Source: Blastobasis lacticolella
Lineage: Eukaryota; Arthropoda; Insecta; Lepidoptera; Blastobasidae
DNA length: 64,000 bases
NCBI GenBank assembly: GCA_905147135.1
Contig: LR990048.1
Location: forward strand, 20,444,563-20,508,562
Direction: 5' to 3'
In this document: piece after piece, positions 52,925 through 63,815 of the stretch
Numbering within the stretch: the first letter of the stretch is position 1
Layout of the letters: every line of letters starts with the position of its first letter
Notes under the pieces: generated by a model
Databases searched by the model: none
Told to the model about the DNA's origin: nothing
The model's input: only the letters and a program-made list of their open reading frames with translations
Program-made: the position numbers and the translations under genes

Positions 52925-53210
52925 ATTGTCCAGGTTGCTATGGGTTTCCGTCATGGCCAATAGCTTTTCCGTTTTTCATATGGACCAGAGACCTCTCCGC
53001 CGCATCAGGGTTTATGGGGCTTATCATGCCAAGGTTTGCAGGAAGCCGTGGTGGTCGAATGCAGTTGTTGGCCTCGTTAGACAGTGCCTTGAAATGACAG
53101 CACCAACGGTCTTTAATAGAGTTTGCACTTGTGAACAACACGCCGTTCGTGCCTTTTATGGCAACACACTGGGTCACATCCTAACTGGCTCGACTTTTCC
53201 ACTTTGTAGA
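52925..53210 (-). pseudogene. LINE RT N-terminal (finger) fragment, RTE/CR1-like
   Basis: Minus strand: KGTNGVLFTSANSIKDRW, CCHFKALSNEAN, then HMKNGKAIGHDGNP. The K-M-K-N-G-K-A-x-G-x-D-G-x-P motif opens the RT domain of RTE/CR1-type LINEs, and the preceding W-x-x-H/Y-F is its usual lead-in. Open for about 79 codons but cut at both ends. Confidence 0.82.
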
Positions 53211-53574
53211 CGAGTGTTGGAATGTGAATTGTTGATGTAGTGCTGGCACAGTATAAAGATACTCTTATGGTGCTGGTAATATTTATTTTATAGTATAGGT
53301 TGACTCAGATAAAAGTCAGTTGTACTGTGTCAGGGCAGCAGCAATCTTGATGGGTTCTACGCATAGCGCTGCAGAATTGAGTTCCTTTTCATGATCTTAG
53401 TTTCAAATGCATGAACATTCGGTTACGTAGTTTTACGCATGAAGGTTCGGCTATGTATTTTTACCTTTGTCGATTTAGATTAATTCACGTAGTGAGAAAA
53501 GTGGGCCTATTACATAAATATCATTAATGATTGATTATTTATTATAAATAGTATTAAATAGATTATTTATTATA
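53211..53574. other. Intron, nothing recognised
   Basis: Nothing I could assign. Confidence 0.4.
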
Positions 53575-53792
53575 TATAGTATTAAGGCTTTCCGCCGTCT
53601 GTTACTATGTATCTATGTAAGCTTAGACCTGTTCTTAGCTAGCTTAGAATCTACGCAACGGATTTTAATACGGTTTTCAACAATAGATAGAGTGATTCAA
53701 GAGGAAAGATTATAAGCAAGAAAAAAAGTGTAGATAGGGGTAAAATAGGTGCACGCGAATGAAGTCGCGCCGGGTTCACTAGCTTATTATAC
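53575..53792 (-). repeat. Dispersed moth repeat, Helitron-like type, best copy
   Basis: AAGGCTTTCCGCCGTCTGTT, ACTATGTATCTATGTAAGC, ACGCAACGGATTTTAATACG, GAGTGATTCAAGAGGAAAG, GCACGCGAATGAAGTCGCGC, ACTAGCTTATTATAC. Confidence 0.7.
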
Positions 53793-54341
53793 GAGTTCCA
53801 TCAACATTTTAGTCAACCACGGCTCAAACAAAATCAATAAAAATTTTATATGTGTACCTAAATCATACTAAAGTAATCCATATTGAGCGTAAATTTTTAA
53901 TATCGCCAAATTACCAATTCCGGTGGCGGACGCGTTATTTCTCTTTTTAATATCCGACGACCCAGGGAACCCCAAATAAAAAATGGCGAAACATTTCCTC
54001 AAAAAGTCTTATTCAGCCGGGGTCTACACAATTAAGTGGCGAAAAGTCTCCATAATTACGCTCTTTACGTGTTTAGGCAGGTACTTTTACTGCCACGTCG
54101 ACTTATAAAGGCTTTGCCCTCTAGAAATTGTGCGAATTAAATTGTGTCACAAATTCCACCGAGCTTACTGTCATTTATATCGCACAGATTAAATATGGCG
54201 GCCAAATATTGAAGACGCAATAAATTGGGTAACCAAACGTGTACGCTGGTTGGAGATGAAAATGTTTTCCGCTGTTTTTCTTTGATACTTTATATATACA
54301 CTTTATTGCACAAAATACATTATACATAGTATTATATATAG
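53793..54341. other. Intron, nothing recognised
   Basis: Nothing I could assign. Confidence 0.4.
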
Positions 54342-54445
54342 CAAAGTCGCTTCCCGCCGTCTGTATCTCTGCATCTACGTTCGCTTAAATCTTTTGAACT
54401 ACGCAACGAATGATTACAGTGCGGTTTTCAACAGCACGTAGGCTA
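54342..54445 (-). repeat. Dispersed moth repeat, Helitron-like type, part
   Basis: AGTCGCTTCCCGCCGTCTG, CTTTTGAACTACGCAACG, GTGCGGTTTTCAACAGC. Confidence 0.65.
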
Positions 54446-54754
54446 TAATTGATCCCTCATCATCATATAGAAATTACATCATTTAGTAATTCAATGTGGT
54501 TCCCGCGGTGCTGGATGTAGCGCAAATCAGTCGAGGACGAGGTCTGGTGTCACCTAAAATCAACAACTCCCACGTCTGATGCTGTATCCGGAGCAAACCA
54601 GCTCTTTGAGACCCGTGACAACCACTGGGCTTGGTTGCTCAAAATACAAGTACAGACGACGGAACCACCGATGATGGCGACGCCGTACCCAGTTCTTGCT
54701 GATATGATCTACATACACCCTTGCAGACGCATTTCTGGCTGGTGTTGTACCTGA
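54446..54754. other. Intron, nothing recognised
   Basis: Nothing I could assign. Confidence 0.4.
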
Positions 54755-54850
54755 ACGGAAACGGAACGGAACGGTAATTAAACGTTCCCGCGGGAATCGG
54801 CCTAGAACGTTACTACTAAATTTAACGCGGACGAAGTCGTGGGCAAATGC
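54755..54850 (+). repeat. Dispersed repeat with CCCGCGGGAATC core
   Basis: ACGTTCCCGCGGGAATCGG, TTAACGCGGACGAAGTCGTG. Confidence 0.6.
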
Positions 54851-54865
54851 TTATATCAATACCCC

Positions 54866-55110
54866 AACCTAACCGACAGAAAATGATAAATAACCATCGA
54901 CCAAGTTTCTTCAACCAACTCAAATATTTTCTAAACTACAGAAATGATTTTAATGAAACAAAGCTTAAAACCATTACAATTAAACTAGAATTCAAATACA
55001 GTAAACTGCATCCAAATGGGTTCATCTGTTTGGGAGCTACGAATCCACAGACAGATATGCAGACACACGTCAAACTTTAACACACCTCTTTTTCCTTGGG
55101 GGTTAAAAAT
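54866..55110 (+). repeat. Dispersed moth repeat, AACCTAACCGAC type, best copy
   Basis: AACCTAACCGACAGAAAATG, TTCTAAACTACAGAAATG, GGTTCATCTGTTTGGGAGC, CCACAGACAGATATGC, TTAACACACCTCTTTTTCC. Confidence 0.72.
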
Positions 55111-55404
55111 ATCAAACATCGAACTCTTAGAACCCCAACATAAAAAGGCGGTAACCACCTCCTTCACTGAATTCTCACTCCATATTGTCCGTAGCCTCAT
55201 TGTCATAACAGTGTCTCCAGTAACCATAAAGTCGGGGTTTTATGTCCCCCGTACCGTTCTCCAGCTACAGGTGACTTTTGTCCCGGAGTGTCGCCCTCGG
55301 AAATGTCACCTTAAGATGGCAACGCCTCGAGAATGGCGGAATATATTTACTTTTTTTTAATTTAGTTTAAACGTCTTTATTGAGGAAAAAGCGGCCGCGT
55401 CTAT
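55111..55404. other. Intron, nothing recognised
   Basis: A short plus-strand frame, no known family. Confidence 0.4.
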
Positions 55405-55578
55405 AGGCAGTGATAACAGTTAAGAAGAATACGGTAGCTGGATGGGAGACCATTTGAGGATAATTGAACTTCAGTACCGCAACGAGCTTGACAGTCACTA
55501 GGTGTTCCTCCTAATACAGTTGGTGAAGCGAGGTTGACCAAGATCTTCCACTGGGGTTCCTGAGACTCGTTAAACATA
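55405..55578 (+). mobile_element. SINE-5S copy
   Basis: AACAGTTAAGAAGAATACGG and TAGCTGGATGGGAGACC keep the order and spacing of the 5S promoter region. Body GAACTTCAGTACCGCAACGA, GAAGCGAGGTTGACCAAGAT as at 3135-3200. Confidence 0.75.
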
Positions 55579-55653
55579 TACTAAAGAAGTTATTTGTCAT
55601 TACGTCGCTTACCAAACCAACGCGTAATAAAACTACTTCCCTTCAAGCAACGA

Positions 55654-56000
55654 GAGCGTCGATGGCCGAGTTGTTAAGGTATCCGACTCGTAAGCGAGAG
55701 AGGTACGAGTAGGATTCCGGGTTCGAATCCCACTGCGGTTATCATCCATAACTCTACATTAGTTAAATACTAACCGATGTAATTAAGATGAGGGAAAACA
55801 TCGTGATGAAACCTGCACATGCAGGATCACTGTGTTACCATGATCCAATCTGGTTAGGTTCCCCGGGTAGCAGGGTGACGGAAGTCAGGTGGCACTCGCT
55901 TTACTGTAATTATATGATCTGCCAAATCCTAGATCACGGTCAAGGCAGACCCCGCGCCCTCGTGCGCGAAAGCACAACCGGGACATTAACGCGAAAATGA
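55654..56000 (+). mobile_element. SINE-T, full length
   Basis: GAGCGTCGATGGCCGAGTTG (box A), CGACTCGTAAGCGAGAG, GGGTTCGAATCCC (box B), to GGGACATTAACGCGAAAATG. Contains a 14-base insertion in the head loop, so it is not a tRNA gene. Confidence 0.9.
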
Positions 56001-56884
56001 CTCTCTAGTAAATTTAACTTAAACTCGCAATAACTTTGTCTGTATAATTTTAATGAAATAAATCCGGCTGACACCCAAGGCGGAATCTTTAACATTTCAT
56101 CTCGATCATTGGAGTATTATCAAGCAATTCTCGAGACGTAATTGAACTTACATAAAGTTAGCAGACTACCCTCCAGTTTCAGAGTTTGCTCCTTACGTCA
56201 GAAGTGTACTTCTGCTTGGCTCATCTCAAATTCCCTATAAATTGAGACCGGATCAGTCTCTGTGATCTTGTATTTTAAACATAAAATGTCAAGTGAATAC
56301 ACGGTCCTTTGAAAAGCTTGAAAAGACCTGTAAAATGTTCTTTTCTTGTTAATTTGTGTGCAAAATAGTGTATCTATCTATCTTTTATTCTAATAAATAT
56401 TTTAGCCGTTGAATTAAATGAGAGCTAGAGCACTACCTTAAGGTACACCTAATCAAGTTACGGTATAAATGAAAGTGAACGAAATGGACCTAGAGAGCTA
56501 CCTTGCGATACACCTTTGTGAAATAAAAGATGATTTATAAAAGAAAAAGCCACCACAACCTAACCATTTTTACACGAAGCCTGTGATGAACGGGCCTTAT
56601 TGACGCATGAAAGTACACGTGTATCAGCACGTGTTAGGTTACAGTGAAAAATAAATATTGTTAGCAGGCCAAGGCCAATCTTAAAGCAAGTTCAAGTTTA
56701 TACATTCACCACGCCAGCCGGTTTGGCTATTGAGACGGATACCTGTAGCTTGATATTGGGATAATTGTAAGCTGATAATTACATAAACTTATGCTTTATG
56801 TTAGGTACTACGTAAAAGATAACGATGATAACGAAAAAAATAAAAATAATGATATAAAAACTCCAATAAAAGTAAGCATCTTAC
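56001..56884. other. Intron of the Beat-like gene, nothing recognised
   Basis: Nothing I could assign. Confidence 0.4.
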
Positions 56885-57062
56885 CAGCCAAAGTCATATT
56901 AGCTGACCGCTTGTCGACAGCGAATCTGGGTCCTTCACTTGACACTTCGCAAGTATACTTGAAGGTACCGCGCTCAGGTCGCACTGTGATGGCGCAAGCG
57001 TGGATATCACACGACGAGTTCACTATGGAGATGCCACTGTTGTTGAAGGACCGAGTCTCGTA
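56885..57062 (-). CDS. Beat-like protein, exon carrying second half of Ig domain 1 (partial)
   Basis: A 178-base exon of 59 codons plus one base. The acceptor is a pyrimidine-rich stretch ending CCACAG just above 57062; the donor is GTAAG at 56884. It begins YETRSFNNSG and contains the motif YTCEVSSEGPRF, very close to the Y-x-C-E-V-S-x-E-x-P-x-F signature at the end of the first Ig domain in Beaten path proteins. Known of the family: secreted or membrane-tethered cell-surface proteins that bind Sidestep-family receptors and steer motor axons. Odd point: two further cysteines sit close together (SSCDIHAC, exon residues 18 and 23) before the domain's own Cys at 38. Three N-glycosylation sequons (NNS, NSS, NMT). 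The phase-1 end joins the exon at 45007. Little doubt about the exon; the exact Beat subgroup is not resolved. Confidence 0.9.
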
Positions 57063-57224
57063 CTGTGGACAATAGGAAATGTCAAGGTCAATAAGGAAAA
57101 ATATATTCAAATTTTTTTCAATATTTTCTGTTAGTTTACGTCTGATACTGCACGTGTGAGGGCCAAATCTATACCATGTTCGGGTGAAAACAGCGAAAGG
57201 ATTCTATATCTACACATAGCATAA

Positions 57225-57345
57225 AATTAATTCGTTTCCCGCCGTCTGTGTCTATGTACGCTTAGATATTTGTAACTACGCAACGAATTTTAACGCGGTT
57301 TTCAAAGTAGGTGTACGCGAACGAAGTTGCGCCGTGTCCATTAGT
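57225..57345 (-). repeat. Dispersed moth repeat, Helitron-like type
   Basis: TTCGTTTCCCGCCGTCTGTG, TAACTACGCAACGAATTTTA, GTACGCGAACGAAGTTGCGC. Confidence 0.7.
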
Positions 57346-58280
57346 GCATAATAAAAGACACTGGGCAACATTTTTGCAATAAGAGGGAACAACGACAAAA
57401 GCTCTGTTTTATAACTGTTCGATACGACTTCAATCATTTCTGAATCCAACCACCAATCCAACCACTTTCTGGATAAAATCCTTAACCACAGAATACAGTA
57501 AAAAGCTCCTTAAAAGCTCAGTAGTACGATTGAAAATAAGTCGTGACCATTAAGCAAGAACAGGAATTCGGGGAAATCCTCTCGGTAATCTTCTTACTGC
57601 CCCTAATGCACCTACGAGTAGAAAAGCCTTTAGTAGACGCCTCGACACCGGTTACGGCGACTTTTGCCGGAAATCAGTTTAAAATTGCAGTAAAATCCGT
57701 GACAAGCGCCAAAGCGGCTATTGAGACTCAGTCCGGCTCACAATTCCACCGCGAACCGTGCAAAGCTAGGGATGCGACAATGCTATTCGATCTATTTTAC
57801 ATTTATCATCATGAATATCCTATAATATCCATTCCTATGGCGCGCTTGTAACTTTTTCAATGGGTTGTGCAAGGAGAGCGACATTGATTTATTTAATACC
57901 AAATTTGAAACAGTGAGGCGGTGGTTGAATCGGTCTTTTTTTGACGGTACTCTTTGATTCGTTTCCACCTACATTTTTCTTTTTTTTTCTACTTCATGTC
58001 TAGTTTAAGGCGGTGGAATATATTATATCTTATTCACAGAATAGTTTGTGTGAAATGGGTTGCTGTAGGCGGTGTGCAGGGTTGTGAATAATGTAAACAC
58101 TCCCTTATTTTTCTTTAATTTCTTGGGTACGCAATAATTTAATATTATATTCTGTCATTATATTATTGCGTGGCAGTTTTGCTTTTCTTTTTATTTTTAT
58201 TTTGTTGTTACTAGCGAGGACCTGTAATTGGCTTGTTGGTTCTAATGTAATATTTATGATGTTTTATATGGCTGTTGGTA
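57346..58280. other. Nothing recognised
   Basis: Upstream of the first visible exon. I looked here for the preceding Beat exon (first half of Ig1, with a V-K-W-Y-like motif) and did not find it. Confidence 0.4.
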
Positions 58281-58281
58281 C

Positions 58282-58286
58282 TCCAA

Positions 58287-58318
<32 letters not shown>
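58282..58318. repeat. (AAAT)n microsatellite
   Basis: About eight AAAT units next to a SINE-T copy. Confidence 0.9.
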
Positions 58319-58321
58319 CCT

Positions 58322-58563
58322 AGAGAACGTCGAGTGTTTAACTCATAAGCGAGAGGTACGACTTTGATCTTCAGTGCTGCCATGTACCAATGACCTTTTT
58401 CTGAGTTAAATGCTTTAGATGAAAACAAATTAAGGCTTTTACGGTGAGGGAATATATAATGTGCACATTGAGGGGACTGACTGTGTAAACTATTTCTAAT
58501 CTGGATCAGAACCAAGGTGAACCCTGGATCCTTGCGTAAGAGTACAAGTGGGGAATTGGAACA
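58322..58563 (+). mobile_element. SINE-T, diverged
   Basis: GAACGTCGAGTGTTTAACTC, CATAAGCGAGAGGTACG, TTTTACGGTGAGGGA, ending GGGGAATTGGAAC. Confidence 0.75.
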
Positions 58564-59214
58564 TGCGAAGCCGCCGGCGAAAAGCTGGTTATCTATATTT
58601 TAGAGATATACCGGGAATACTTTACATTATATATGCACACTTGTATGTGTGCTATTACTGTACTTAGGAGAACGTTGGTGTTGCCACGTATACCGTTCTT
58701 CTGCGTAACCTTTGCGATCCATAACGATTTTAGTTCAATAACAGTATCAAAAAATATAGTTGAGCAGCCCTATTTGGTGTGAGCTGGGAAATATTCCACA
58801 GGCACGAGGAAAATGCAATCCCTGTTGCCCGCAACGGTTCCCGGGAATTATTTTCATTTGCAAGGGAATTCAGAACATTGGATTATAATTTTATCACCAA
58901 TGTTCCGAATGTGTGCATCAATACTCAAAGTGAGACAGTTTATTTTGAGACTTAAGCTCGTATTCAAATACGCTACTATGAGGTCTCACAGTACGTGCGA
59001 ACGTACAAGATACAAGTAGCCGAAGATTAAAAAGCTCTAAGATATTTTGTGAAGAGGGGCTCCAAGCTGCAATACACAAAAATAAATGATTTTAAAACTT
59101 TTATTAAAGGTTTTTATTGACTGTATAACATAGAAAAGTAATTTAAATCATCTTTAGAAGGTGATCTAGAGATGATAAAAAATTACCTAGCAATTTAGTT
59201 ATTCATTCAATTTC
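58564..59214. other. Nothing recognised
   Basis: Nothing I could assign. Confidence 0.4.
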
Positions 59215-59400
59215 GGCGTTTGCTAGGAACTTTCAGCGAAACCTCCGGCTTCAGCTCGGCTCGGAAGCCAAAGGTTTCGCCAAAGGTTGTATTTTTGGGC
59301 GAAGGTAAAAAATAAAGAAGAAGAAGTAAGAAGGAAAGACGGCAAAGCCGAAACCGACCTAGAGCTTCGGTTACGAAACTTCGGTCGGGACACTAGTTAT
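59215..59400. repeat. GC-rich imperfect palindrome with GAAACTTCGG-like units
   Basis: CGAAACCTCCGGCTTCAGC at the left, CCGAAACCGACCTAGAGC and CGAAACTTCGGTCGGGACAC at the right; an AAG-rich stretch lies between. Confidence 0.5.
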
Positions 59401-59487
59401 AACTTAGTCTTTAAAAGAATACAGTTTATAGCAAATTGTATGTTTTTGTTTAATAGAGCACGGTAAACAAGCAACCGGTCACAAAAA
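59401..59487. other. Nothing recognised
   Basis: Short spacer between the two repeats. Confidence 0.4.
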
Positions 59488-59664
59488 GGCTTAGTGTGAG
59501 TTAGTTGTGACGATTATATTCGAGAATCACTGAAGAGTGAAAGTAAAAAATATGCATATTGAAATTTTTTGCGCCCGAGGCGATGACCAGTTTAATTTTT
59601 AAAAATTAACGAATTTATTAGCGTCTATCCTATAGATTCGTCACAACAAACTCGCACTAAGCCC
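59488..59664. mobile_element. MITE with 26-bp inverted ends
   Basis: GGCTTAGTGTGAGTTAGTTG at the left pairs with the inverted right end GGGCTTAGTGCGAGTTTGTT, both running on into GTGACGA. 177 bp, no coding. Confidence 0.82.
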
Positions 59665-60111
59665 TTTATCGTTATCAAGTTGTACTTAGGGTCGTTACTT
59701 GGAGGCCTATTTTGGATACGACTGGAATAAGCTCTTTCTTTATTAATGCTGATTTTAATTCATGTATCAGAATTGTTGAAAACTCATACTTATCATCAGT
59801 CTCCGGCCTTACCCTAAACCAACACGCGCCTATTATCTCAGGTGCTCAGCGCGAGCCGCCTCTCGTCCGGATTACGCCGATTACGGCCGAGATTGAAGGC
59901 TTTCGTAACCATTAAGCAGGGGAGTTCAATCGGAACACGATCGCTTTCAATTTCGTATCATGTGTAACTTTGTTACGTGTAAATTTGGAGTTCTTTATGC
60001 TAAACGTTGATCATACCCTGCAACATAGCGCTGTGCTATAAATTCTAAGGTATAGGTACCTATATATTTCGTAACTATGTATCGAAATCATTCATAACAG
60101 TAAGAATAAAA
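59665..60111. other. Nothing recognised
   Basis: Nothing I could assign. Confidence 0.4.
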
Positions 60112-60340
60112 TATCCCTGTTGGGCTCTCGGTGGCCCAGTCCACCTTGACTATGATCCAGGATTTGTTAGATTAAGTAATTACAGTTAACCGACTGCCGT
60201 TTGACATCTTTGATCCTGTTTACAGGGGAACCTGGCCAGATTGGATCATGGTTACACATTTAGGCAGAGTGTGTAGGTTTCATCACAATATTTTCCCTCA
60301 ACGTCAGATCATCTGTTAGTGTTACACAATAAATCAGAAA
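60112..60340 (-). mobile_element. SINE-T, tail and head missing
   Basis: TATCCCTGTTGGGCTCTCGG to GTTACACAATAAATCAGAAA. Confidence 0.8.
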
Positions 60341-62016
60341 AAATGTTATTTTTGCGTTATTGGTGGTAACCTGACTAAATTGACACGGAATTATTTATGT
60401 GTCCTTGTTAGTCCTTGGCATAGGATAATATACGATGGACGATCAAGAATTAGGACATCACCATGAATATCACATTCAATTTCAAACAAATGCATCTAGA
60501 AATTCAACAGCAATTTCTCGAGAAAGATACACCATCTGCTTTCAAATCTAGCGAACTCGATCTGATCTCACAGAAATGACCCGAGCCACAGCTAAAGCAC
60601 CTTTAAAGTCTAAAGATAGAAGTCCGGACCAAGTTAACCCGCAAAGAGGTGCTTCCATACTGCAAATTGTCGTGAATCGCCTTTCGAGTTCAAGAGAGCT
60701 CTCAAACGAGATTTAGTTACTAGAGACGCGGCCCGGCCTCGAGTATTTGGAAATTCCGTTTGATCTTCGCTTTCTGTTTAAAGGTATAGCTGGTAAAGCA
60801 GGTTCGAGATTTTGTTAGGTTCAGTTTTTTGGGTTTTGGTTATCTAAACAGGTGGAACAGTTTACACAAGAGAGAAGGTATAAAAAGGAATAGTGTAAGT
60901 AGTGTAAGATGCCTTTATTGAACAAAATCAAAAACAAAGATTTCAAAAAAACTATGATCGTGAATCTCAATGAACAAAATTTTGTAAACGAAATTCAGAA
61001 ATCAATATCTATGCTTGTGGTTTGTCAGATTTTCGTTAAAATATATAGTGAAATAAGAGATAAGGAACTCAGTAGATCTCAGAATATCTACAAAAATAGA
61101 ACAAACTACCTACCACCATAAAATGTTGCGCTTGCTCTCTCTAGTATTAATAAATATGCCTCTTCAATGTAAGTACAATCACATCTTCTTATTTTGAAGT
61201 ATCCTTTAAATTCTTGATGCAAATCCAAATATTTTACTGGTTATAAGTCTGCTGTCTGTACGTTTTCTGGACACTGAGCGCTATCAAATACTGAGAGTTA
61301 AGTATCCACTTTATCTCTAAAACTAGCTGATCTAAAACAATCTAAAACAATACAGCCCATCAACACCACTCTCATCCACCATCACCCCCCAAACACTTTA
61401 GTTAAACTCACGAACAGCGTAACGTAGCCTCAGATAACGATGAAGATGATGACACAAACACACCTCCTACAAAAACAACTTCATTCTTTGCTAAGATCAT
61501 ATCACTGTAAGATACTCCACAAAAAAGGTCGTGACCTACAGGAACGCTGTTAAAAACCAATGAAGAGTATCAGAAACGCGGGTGGAGTAAAACAGTAAAG
61601 TAAGCAGATAGCTCGGCGTGCTCGTCTCAAATTACCGCCCTGGCGGAAGCCTCGATACGAAATTTCATTATCGAACGCTCGAGAAGCAATTCTTGAAGCA
61701 TATTTTTGTATTGGGGCCACTGAGAGCGTGGAGGGAGAGTTTATTGATTCATTAGTGTAAGTACAACTACTTTAGACGGCAAGCTTTTCATTTCCTCTTC
61801 TATTTTTCATCGTACGTGTAATATCATCGCTGGCAGAGTAGTTTTATGTAGTTGTTATCTAAAACAAGGAGAATAACGATTGATGAAAGTGTAAACCCGA
61901 CTTGCACACGATATTTATTATGTGATTATTATTGAGATAATTTCAATAAAAAATCTATAATCCAGGGGATAACCCTTCTAATACACCTATTTGGGCAACA
62001 GATAACTGGAACCTGG
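60341..62016. other. Nothing recognised
   Basis: Long stretch without recognisable repeats or exons; short frames only. Confidence 0.4.
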
Positions 62017-62215
62017 GGTTTAAAAAGGCTATATTAGTATTTCATATTATTAAGATTCAAATTAGGGTGCCACAAACTTAGCTGATTTGGTGGCTAATAC
62101 TGGAACTAAGTGACGCCATTTTGAATTGTCATGTCAAATGTCAATGTCAGCAACAGCGACGATGCAGATAAGTTTGTGATAAATTAATATGAATCAAATT
62201 ACGAAACGCTTCTGT
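62017..62215 (+). repeat. Repeat carrying CACAAACTTATCTG-type MITE, copy 3
   Basis: MITE at 62068-62190: GTGCCACAAACTTAGCTGA to TGCAGATAAGTTTGTGAT. Flanks as at 42243. Confidence 0.75.
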
Positions 62216-62618
62216 GGTTTTCTTAGAGTTCCTACTATGCTCTTGACTGTAGATTTTTATTCATTCCTTCAACGAGCATGATAAACAGCATGTGACGAGA
62301 AGTTCTCAAATTCTTCCATATTTCGTTTAAAAAGAGAACCCTAAGTAAACAGCTACTTTCCTGGCTCCAATAATTTGCCGGGACATAAATAAACTCGATC
62401 GCTCCACTCCGCGCTCCGCGTTCAATCTGCGGATGTACTGCTTCCGATGTAAGCATAAGCTACAACTGCTTCCTGAACTTAATACTTGAAGAAAATACTG
62501 TTGCTAGCTTTTTCCTTTTTCTTACAAATGTGTTTGAAGTCGCTTGTGACGATGCGTCCAGATTTTGCAAATGTGCTGCAAAGAATAACATCAAAAGATG
62601 GTAAAGAATGTCAAGATG
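62216..62618. other. Nothing recognised
   Basis: Nothing I could assign. Confidence 0.4.
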
Positions 62619-62924
62619 CTCATCTTGGCGTTCATGTCTCGGTGCTTTCGAGGACCGAGAACGAAGCGCGAGAGCCCGGGCTCCGGCTTGACCACAATCC
62701 AGGATTTGTCAGATCAAGTAATCACAGTGGAGCGATTGCCATTTGACCTCCGTGATCCTGTAAATACTAGTAAAACATTTAAAAAACTGGCCAGATTGGG
62801 TCATGGTAACACATTTTGTCGTTCAACTAATGTATACATATAAATCAGACTAATGTATATAATTCGTTTAAGTTCGAACCCGGTACCTCGGGATACCGCT
62901 TCACTATTAGGCCACCGACGCTAG
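62619..62924 (-). mobile_element. SINE-T, nearly full length with head
   Basis: CATCTTGGCGTTCATGTC to TTCGAACCCGGTACCTCGGG and AGGCCACCGACGCTA, the inverted head. Internal deletion near 62810-62860. Confidence 0.88.
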
Positions 62925-63308
62925 AAAAGAAGGCAAAGATGAATGGAATTAATTTCAATTAACGCTTATTTCTCTTTTATTTCAAGATCTGTAAAAATGA
63001 AACTTGAGCTTCAGCGTTGGGGCGAATTATGATTGAATATTGCTTTCATTTCATTCCCGCTAAACAGAATATTTTTCCTTGTTATTTTAATTCGTGTTTA
63101 TGAATATTTTTTCTTGTTTAAATAAATAATTGTGAGAGTAGTGATGTGAATTTTCTGCCGCTTGATTTCCTCGATGCGACAACAGAAATGGCACCCAGCT
63201 TACTTCCAGCAATGTTGAGAAAATTATAGGTACGAAATTTTAACATGAAAATATGAGTGTTGATAAAATGGTGTTTGCAACTGCATATAAATAGGTATTA
63301 AAACACTT
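62925..63308. other. Nothing recognised
   Basis: Nothing I could assign. Confidence 0.4.
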
Positions 63309-63398
63309 GTGTCAAACTACGATAAACAAACACTCATTACCCCCTCTTATATGCGAGTCGCATAGACTACTATTATGTAAACGATAATAGTTTGACAC
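63309..63398. mobile_element. 90-bp MITE
   Basis: Left GTGTCAAACTACGATAAAC, right inverted GTGTCAAACTATTATCGTTT. No coding. Confidence 0.75.
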
Positions 63399-63815
63399 GC
63401 TATGTATTCGCTTCAAACAAGAAAAAAACATTCAAAAACACAAATTAAAAAAAAAAACTGTTTAGCGGAAAAATTACGAATTACAAACATAAACAGGAAA
63501 TTTTTATGTTACAGCTGTAATGAAAATTAGTGTAAACAAAAGAATTTATTTCTAAAATACGCAGGATACTGGTTAATCTATTCAGTGGCAATACGAATAA
63601 AAGAGATGAGGGTATTTCTTTAGCTAAGAGCCTTTCACGAATAAAACGTTTGTAATTAGTTAATGGCAGGTGTCGGTTCTTAGAGCCTTTTGACCCTCGT
63701 TTGCGTTTACACGCTTCATAATTTAATTTAATTCAACTCCGGTAATCCAATCGCCACTAACCACAGTGCTGCTAACGAAGTGGATATACTGGGTGGGGTA
63801 GTTGTTTTAAAATAA
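63399..63815. other. Nothing recognised
   Basis: Nothing I could assign. Confidence 0.4.

Larger units (their letters stand above)
4920..57062 (-). other. Beat-like gene span: three exons, two very long introns
   Basis: The three minus-strand exons at 57062-56885, 45007-44868 and 5165-4943 form one transcript. What is seen: exon 1 ends with one extra base (phase 1) and exon 2 starts with two bases that complete a Val codon; exon 2 ends on a whole codon and exon 3 starts on one. Introns are 11877 bp (45008-56884) and 39702 bp (5166-44867). Both are full of transposable elements and no other host exon was recognised in them. The order of the conserved pieces (Ig1 second half, Ig2 first half, Ig2 second half) matches Beat proteins. 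Start exons are missing and presumably lie to the right of the window. Inference: a working gene, as all three exons are open with good splice sites. Confidence 0.85.

Noticed and set aside
55654..55750. tRNA-Thr gene candidate (boxes A and B, CGT at the anticodon position)
   Set aside because: No acceptor stem pairing, extra bases in the loop, and the sequence runs on into the SINE-T body seen in some 20 places.
60341..62016. Search for missing 5' exons of the Beat-like gene
   Set aside because: No minus-strand frame with a C...W-Y-K pattern and a phase-0 donor was found; probably outside the window.
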